A stretch of 64,000 bases of DNA from Galaxea fascicularis (taxonomy: Eukaryota; Cnidaria; Anthozoa; Scleractinia; Euphylliidae). The translations under genes and the position numbers were made by a program. The stretch is from NCBI GenBank assembly GCA_948470475.1, contig OX419337.1, positions 39,372,616 through 39,436,615 of the forward strand. Direction: 5' to 3'. Positions 57,763 through 64,000 of the stretch are shown here, piece by piece. Below the pieces are notes generated by a model. The model ran no database searches. It was not told the origin of the DNA and worked only from the letters and a program-made list of their open reading frames with translations. Each line of letters begins with the position of its first letter. Position 1 is the first letter of the stretch.

Positions 57763-60700
57763 TCAGTGCTCTAATTTGTTCTTTTCTTGTCGCTTCACAG
57801 ACGGCCGAAATAAGGCCGAGCCGACACTTAGGAACAAAGGCCAATCGATGAATATTCTTCACTCGTCCATATATTCAAAATGAACTGCGCCGCATCGAAA
57901 TTAACTCAATTAAGCGCCACCTCGCGGAAAGCAGCTGCCCAATTCTGTGACTCACACTTCGAACAATTGCATTTGAAGTTGTCCTTTGTTTGGGTTAATG
58001 ACGGTCCACAAAGCTTTCAGAATCTGGGAGGCGTGAGCCGAAAAGCAATACTGGGCTCTCGCGCGTTGAGGCCAACTGACCCTACTGTGCCTACTTTACA
58101 TATAAGGTAAAAGCGTGTTTCTACTCCTCTCCGAGTTGTCACTCAATTGACACTTTGTGCACGCAACCGGTTAAGTCATGATAATGGATTTGCTGACCAC
58201 TGTAAACTAACAGCGAGTTGCATTTCAAACACCACGTCCCTAACTTGGAATTAATTTTTACGCCGACTTGTTGTTGAATTTTTCTTTCAGCTCTCCCCAC
58301 TGTTTCGTGCGAGCTAATTTTGCTGATTGTGTGAGAAACACCTCGTTGTTATTCAGAGGCTTAGCTGGGTTCCCTCAGGAGAAAGTTCGACTACTGCTTG
58401 TCACAGGTTGGTACTGATATAAACAGGCTCGAATAATTCGTAATAAGCTCTTTCAGGTGAATGGAAATTAAAACATTTGGAAAGAAAAAACATCGCTGTC
58501 TGTGGTTGTAGGACAATGAGGATGAAAGATTTATTCGACGTCATCTAACGCAATGTTTTCAACGTGTTGTTTAGCTTGGATAAAAGCTCTCGTCCGTCGC
58601 TTAACGTTAACCGTTGAGATAGCGTATATTGCTTCTAATATCACTCGTAAGGAGCTTTTTAATTACTCTATAAGAGCACGTATACAATGATATTAGGCTT
58701 AGCGTAAGAAAATTGACAGAAATGTAGCAAAGCAAGTAGAATGTTCAGACTTACGCGTCGCGCGAATGAAGTGTCAAAATCGGCAGCACCAACCGGCCGT
58801 GTGGATAATTGGTTATTTACCGAGACTTAACTGCTATTCAATTAATTGATAGTAAATGTCAGAACTAAATCCAGTATTTAGAAGGCTTCAATTTGGGCAG
58901 AGCTAGTGTTTGTAGAACAACATAGCGAAATAACTACATCCAGCGCTCAAAGCTAACTCTCCAACAGTGCGTTCAATTCAGCTCTCCCCGAGGAAGACTA
59001 TAGTCGAGTCGCGCTTTCAGTTGTCACTAGCTCGCTCTATTGATTCAGAATTTTGATAGGCTTCACTGCCTTTGATTCACAGCGACACGATCAACAACAA
59101 AATCCAACACTTTAAGGTATTGAATCCGTTAATAGGATATCAACCATTTACGATCAAAACTCGTGGTTAAAATCTGCCGTCCTTACAACAGCATTCTCAG
59201 CAAGATGTGTTCATATTATGGCAAATTGGCTCTCGATTACGAAACTTTTTTAATCGGATGAAAGCTTCGAGTTTTTAAAGCACTGCTCCAAGTCGGACTA
59301 ATTCGAGAGAGAGAACGCCGAGGAAACAGAGAAAGAGGGAAAATTTGCAAATATTTTTTTCGATTTCTCTCCCGTGGATTTGACTACTCAATGGTTCGTA
59401 TTCTTTTGAATCTATTTAGCCAGGAGGACAGGAAACGGATATTTCATGCTGCTATCCCACAAAAATTATGACTTCTTTGCACGAAGAAATTCATTTACGG
59501 AAATAAATCACTTCAGGTAAACATCTTAGCAACAACCGTCGATAAACGTTTGAGGGACCAAGGGTAACAAAAATGGCTAAACTTTGTCCAGTATCAGGAC
59601 GCCAAATTGCGTTTGTGACGCGGCGTTGTGTGCTGTGATGGATCGCTCTTGGGGAGGATGTTAATGTTCATCTGTGGTACACCAAGACAAGGCTATTCAG
59701 CCCATGCATGTTTTGCCCGTGATAGCACACGGGCAGGAGTCCAACCACTTTTTCCGTTGTTCCTTCAGTTGATTTTCCTTTGTGGTATTCACGTAATGCT
59801 CTGACTACTTGTCTTTATCGGCACTGGTGCAGCAAGTGTCTCAAGAGGCCCCGCATAATTAAGCTGAGAATCAACCCCGAAAACCAATGATGCTTTATTC
59901 AGTATATAATTTGTCTTGTCATTCTAGGTGTACCTTTACCGAGCAAACATAGGCTTTTAGTTCCTTGTACAATTTAACTGATGAGCTAAGTACGCAAAGC
60001 ATATTTGGCTCGGGTGGTCGAGCCATGGCGCAGCGGAGGACCTATTCCAGAAAAACAGATGGCCAATGTCGTTCTTGAACTCGAGACGCTAAAGACTAAA
60101 ATATCTCAGATTTGTCTTTGTGGAAAACGCAAGCAAATTTCTTAGGTTTATGGTTATTACGGCTTGTTGCTTCTTTTTTCCTGTGTGTTAATGGCAGCAC
60201 TGGACCAACCCACGATGTTTATCGGGGAAGATGTGAATCGCTTTCTCGGCGCAAGGTCCCGGCCATGATGGATGCTGCGTAGTGTCAACCGAAGAAAACA
60301 GCGGAGTATTTTTAACGACAATTTTGAGATTGACAGATTGGGTTGCATTCTAGCTTTGGAGTGATTCTTTTTCCTTTAGAGAGGTTTGTGATTTTAATAT
60401 TTTGGGTCCACTTGTGTAACTGTTTCATTGTAGACGGAATCAATTGTCGAGAGTTCTGGAAGTGAAGGCATGTCACAATTCTATGTCAAGTAAAACAAGC
60501 TTTAACTCTTCTTCTATCCGGTTAGCAAGCTTCTCAAAGTGACTCAACGCTCAGACAGAATTGAATGTAGTGGCTGTGGTTCTGAAGCTTCTATTTTTGT
60601 CTCACGCTTGTGGTAGGTTTAAGTCAGGGAAATCCGGCTAAAGGAAATCCGATGGATGAAGTTTCTTCTTGGCTAAGCAGACGTGCACGTTAGGGTACTA

Positions 60701-63700
60701 AAGGGCGAAGAATGTGCAATATTTTGAGAAACCAGAAAGTTGAGAATGAACGGTAGATCGTACGACTCAATACCTTGATTATTTCTTTCTTGAATTTAGT
60801 GAAAACCTTCAGCCTGCCTTAACGTTTTGATTCATGATCACTTCGTTTTTTTACGACTACCTTCCATATAACTGATTTTCTTAGATTAAGGTTCAGTCTC
60901 GACTGAAGGAAGGCCTGTTGCAAACAGGAGAATCTGTATGTTTTGCTCGCGCTGACTGAAGAAGAATAAAACGTTCTATGAAATCTAAACAGAGGCGAAG
61001 GACGTTTTCATGCACACTATTTCTGACAGATCTGTAGTGGCCCTTCAAGCAAAAGCACTTAGAAAAAATCTTACTCATGTCACAACGAAGCAATGTGGAA
61101 CGATACAGTAACAGTTGGCAGAGAATATTGGACAACGTTTCAATGTTTAGGGTAGATTAAAACACGGTGCTCACGCCACTGTTTTCTCAAAGACCTAGCG
61201 GAGCAAGAAGAGCAGTGAGGCCGGTTGCACCAAACTTCAAAAAGAGGCTTATATGAACTTTCCTTGAAGAAGGATAAATTGGGCCAAGTCACATAGCTGA
61301 TGTCAATAACTTTGCACCTCAAAATTTTGCAAAAAAAAAAAAAAAAAAAAGCAGAAATAACGGTCAAGAAGAAACGAAATCAACACCAATGGAGGTAACA
61401 TTCAACGGCTTCATGCTGCAGAGTTTAATCTAAATAAACTATTGGTATTTTTTTACTGGCTTTATTTGTGGGCTGATTGTACGACAGGAAAGGTTTGATT
61501 ATGGAACGATCATTGCTGAGGAACATCATGAGTCCCATCTGAATCGATTGCCTGGATATTAAAATTTAAAAAAAAATACCACCATTCAAGGAAATAAATC
61601 CATTTGCGAAGCCTTTGGTGAAACAAACACGAGACACGGTAATTCAAACTACTAAGTCTTATTGGCATGTCACACTTGCAAAGCTATTTGCCATTGATTT
61701 ATGATTTGAGTATGACCGGGTGTATTAAGAACATCGGACAACTCTCATGTAAACTACGGAGCAAGGGTCTGTTGTGTAGTTTTTTTTACATGATATATGA
61801 AACACGAAATGTTGCAGGGAATATTTCATTTGATCTAAACATAGCATGGCACTCTTTGGATTGCAAGGGATAAGCCCGCCATTTTGTTTGCTTGCAAACC
61901 AGTTGTGACACAAGAATGTTCGTCTAGAGCTGAATCTTCGTGAATTCGTTTACCGGAGGAAGCAATAAGCTTACTTAGTCACAGGAAACCACAGTATAAA
62001 ACGGATTACTTTGAAGTAGTTTTAAGAATTTTGTGAAAATGTTGAATGTGTTTGTGGAGACGCCCAGTGTGATAATTGACCAAAACACTGCTTAATAGTT
62101 CTCTTACAATTCCTTTGGTCGAAAACGTTCTGGCCGAAAAAATGTCTAAAAGTACAAAATCTGGAAAGAAATCTGCGTAGCTGTCTGTCAATAAAAAAAC
62201 TTTAATTTTCATGATAGAGTCTATTTTGGAAACTGGATATGTTTTCGGTACAGGTGGTTAACGAAACCAAATTGTGCAAGCAAGGCATTGTGTGGTTCTT
62301 ATGTTTTTGCAAACTTAATTAAAAGCTGCGTCTGCATGGTGGCTGTATCCTTAAAGTTTCTTTGGGTATGTGGTTATAGCTATGCAGTTGCGTGCGTAAT
62401 AAGTGACTGTCTTTTGTCTGTTTGTGAGGCTCAAGCATACGTCTGCAGTCACGGAAAACAGAAAGCTGCTTTGTTCAGGGTTCTGTGGCTTTTTTCCAGT
62501 TAAGTTCATACCCCCTTACGAAAGGAGGATGGAATTCTTTAAACCGAGGGACATTAGACAGCTTACTTTGTTGTTTGGAAGTTCTGGTAACTTTTTAGAA
62601 AGATAGATATCTATGCGTAAACACAACACGGAGTATTCTACTTAAGAACTAAATCTGCTTTCAAAACAATACATTCGCGCATTTTAATATTTACACCTAC
62701 TAAGTATTGCAAAGTGAATATTCTGTGATTCTCACTACGAACAAGAATCGTAACTCTGCCAGACCCGATGTAGGAATGTAAGATAGTCCGACACTAACCC
62801 GGCTTAGTTCCTTTCCATCCTGATATTGTATTTCGTTTCGTGAACCTCGATTTATGTTAGCAAACGTTCTTAGTTTGTAAGTGTATTAACTTGTGCAGCA
62901 TTAAGAACTAATCATAACCCTCCAAAAGAACGAGGCAAACCTCAGGATTTTCTTCCTTGGACACAAATTAACATTTATGCACCTTGTAGAGGATAAACAT
63001 GACGGGAAGAATGAACTCTTCAGTAATTTTTATTCAGATGAATAGTCATGCTTTATTTCTAAATTCGCAACTATACAGCGCTTTCTATGAATGAAGGTTC
63101 CTAGTATAGTAAGCCACAGCAATTAATTTAATGCACATTACTTTTATTTTTGCTTTTATTAGTTTCGGTTTAACTGACTTATGTCATCGGATGTGTCGTG
63201 CGCACACTTTCTTATTTGAAACCAAATCTTTAACCTTTCAAACTCTACCGAATCGGTATATTTGATTGGGTCAAGGAATTGAAACTTAGCATTGACTCAA
63301 TAAATGCTATGCTTTTCAACTCTTGACACTGAATAACTAGCAAAAGGGCAATTCACCAGACATCATAAACGACTTTTCGTGTATTTATGCAATCACATCT
63401 AACTCTACAATGCAAAAAGAGAGAAGAGATTCATTTGAGTGAGAAGAGCGGATTCTTACAGAGCCGGGGTATTCAAGCACTCAGTCGCAGCTACAATAGG
63501 TTGTGTGCTTTGCACTTTTGCAAGAAGAAAGACCGTTCTCAAAAACGTAAAACATTTTTTATTCTTTTGGATAAAAAGGAAAGTATTTTCATGTCGTAAT
63601 CATGATGTAGTCATACTGGCGGCACCTCTACGATATTTTGCTTGTACCAGCTGTTATTGTTAACTTGGGGTAAGGTATGCTGATATTAGTTCAAAATCAA

Positions 63701-64000
63701 ACAGCTGTTAGTGTATACGCTACCACCCTTTAAGCATTCCTTCATGAAATGGGCCGTCAAAGCGCCTTCCATGGCGTCACCACCGCGTAGTAACTGCTCT
63801 CTTGGCACTTTTCGATTCGGTGAACTGCGGCTAACAGGGCTTTCGTGAAATGTGTCGTGCAGGAAGAACTTTTTTGCCTTTTGTTGTTTCTCTTCTTCTG
63901 ATGAGTTTTGCTAAAGGTGCAATATTGTCAGCGAAAAATTAAACAGACGAAAATACCGACGAGACAATAATTACGTAGAAGGAAGCAGTTTGCGTGCTCT
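57763..64000. other. spacer to the right edge, no gene seen
   Basis: Only short unsupported frames. It contains an 8-bp perfect hairpin (59714-59721 with 59728-59735) and a 20-base A run (61331-61350). No RNA gene was recognised. Confidence 0.45.
61331..61350. repeat. poly(A) run
   Basis: Twenty consecutive A residues. It could be a retroposon tail, but no element body was recognised upstream. Confidence 0.9.

Noticed and set aside
59714..59735. 8-bp hairpin TGCCCGTG/CACGGGCA as a terminator or regulatory RNA
   Set aside because: Short perfect stems of this size occur by chance in 64 kb and no gene lies next to it.

Overview
The window looks like nuclear DNA of an anthozoan cnidarian (stony coral or sea anemone). 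It is AT-rich and intron-containing, with long gene-poor stretches and many short inverted-repeat and tRNA-derived elements. Its only clearly recognisable genes are three orthodenticle/Otx-type paired-class homeobox genes. No bacterial operons, rRNA genes or CRISPR arrays were seen. The assignment to Anthozoa is an inference from the Otx cluster (three clustered otx genes are known from the sea anemone Nematostella) and from the style of the repeats.

Layout: (1) 1-2130 is repeat-rich: an inverted-repeat element at the left edge, a foldback block built on a TTCGATTGAGTTCGATT word, a tRNA-derived SINE-like unit and a G-rich inverted-repeat element. (2) 2609-7717, minus strand: Otx gene 1, 218 aa. 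(3) 7718-15062: spacer with a MITE-like element, GGCGTTTATT-type repeats and a hairpin element. (4) 15063-18521, minus strand: Otx gene 2, 223 aa. (5) 18522-37780: a 19 kb spacer holding a purine tract, AT repeats, a LINE-like tail, a foldback element at 31483-31826 and two weak candidate plus-strand genes (about 20.2-21.8 kb and 27.8-29.1 kb). (6) 37781-42143, minus strand: Otx gene 3, 202 aa. (7) 42144-64000: about 22 kb upstream of gene 3 with no convincing gene.

The three Otx genes lie head to tail. Each has three coding exons, with a phase-1 intron just before the homeodomain and a phase-0 intron between homeodomain residues 46 and 47. The middle exon is exactly 152 nt in all three. They are therefore tandem duplicates. 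All keep Lys50, the residue that directs binding to TAATCC-type sites. They differ at recognition-helix position 56 (Cys, Phe, Val), gene 1 also has Lys at 52, and the tails outside the homeodomain have diverged strongly. Gene 3 is closest to canonical Otx, with a [12 protein letters not shown] N-terminus and an IWSPA motif. Genes 1 and 2 share extra motifs and look like a later duplicate pair. Each gene has a splice-acceptor-like site shortly before its ATG, so a 5' non-coding exon and a promoter further upstream are likely.
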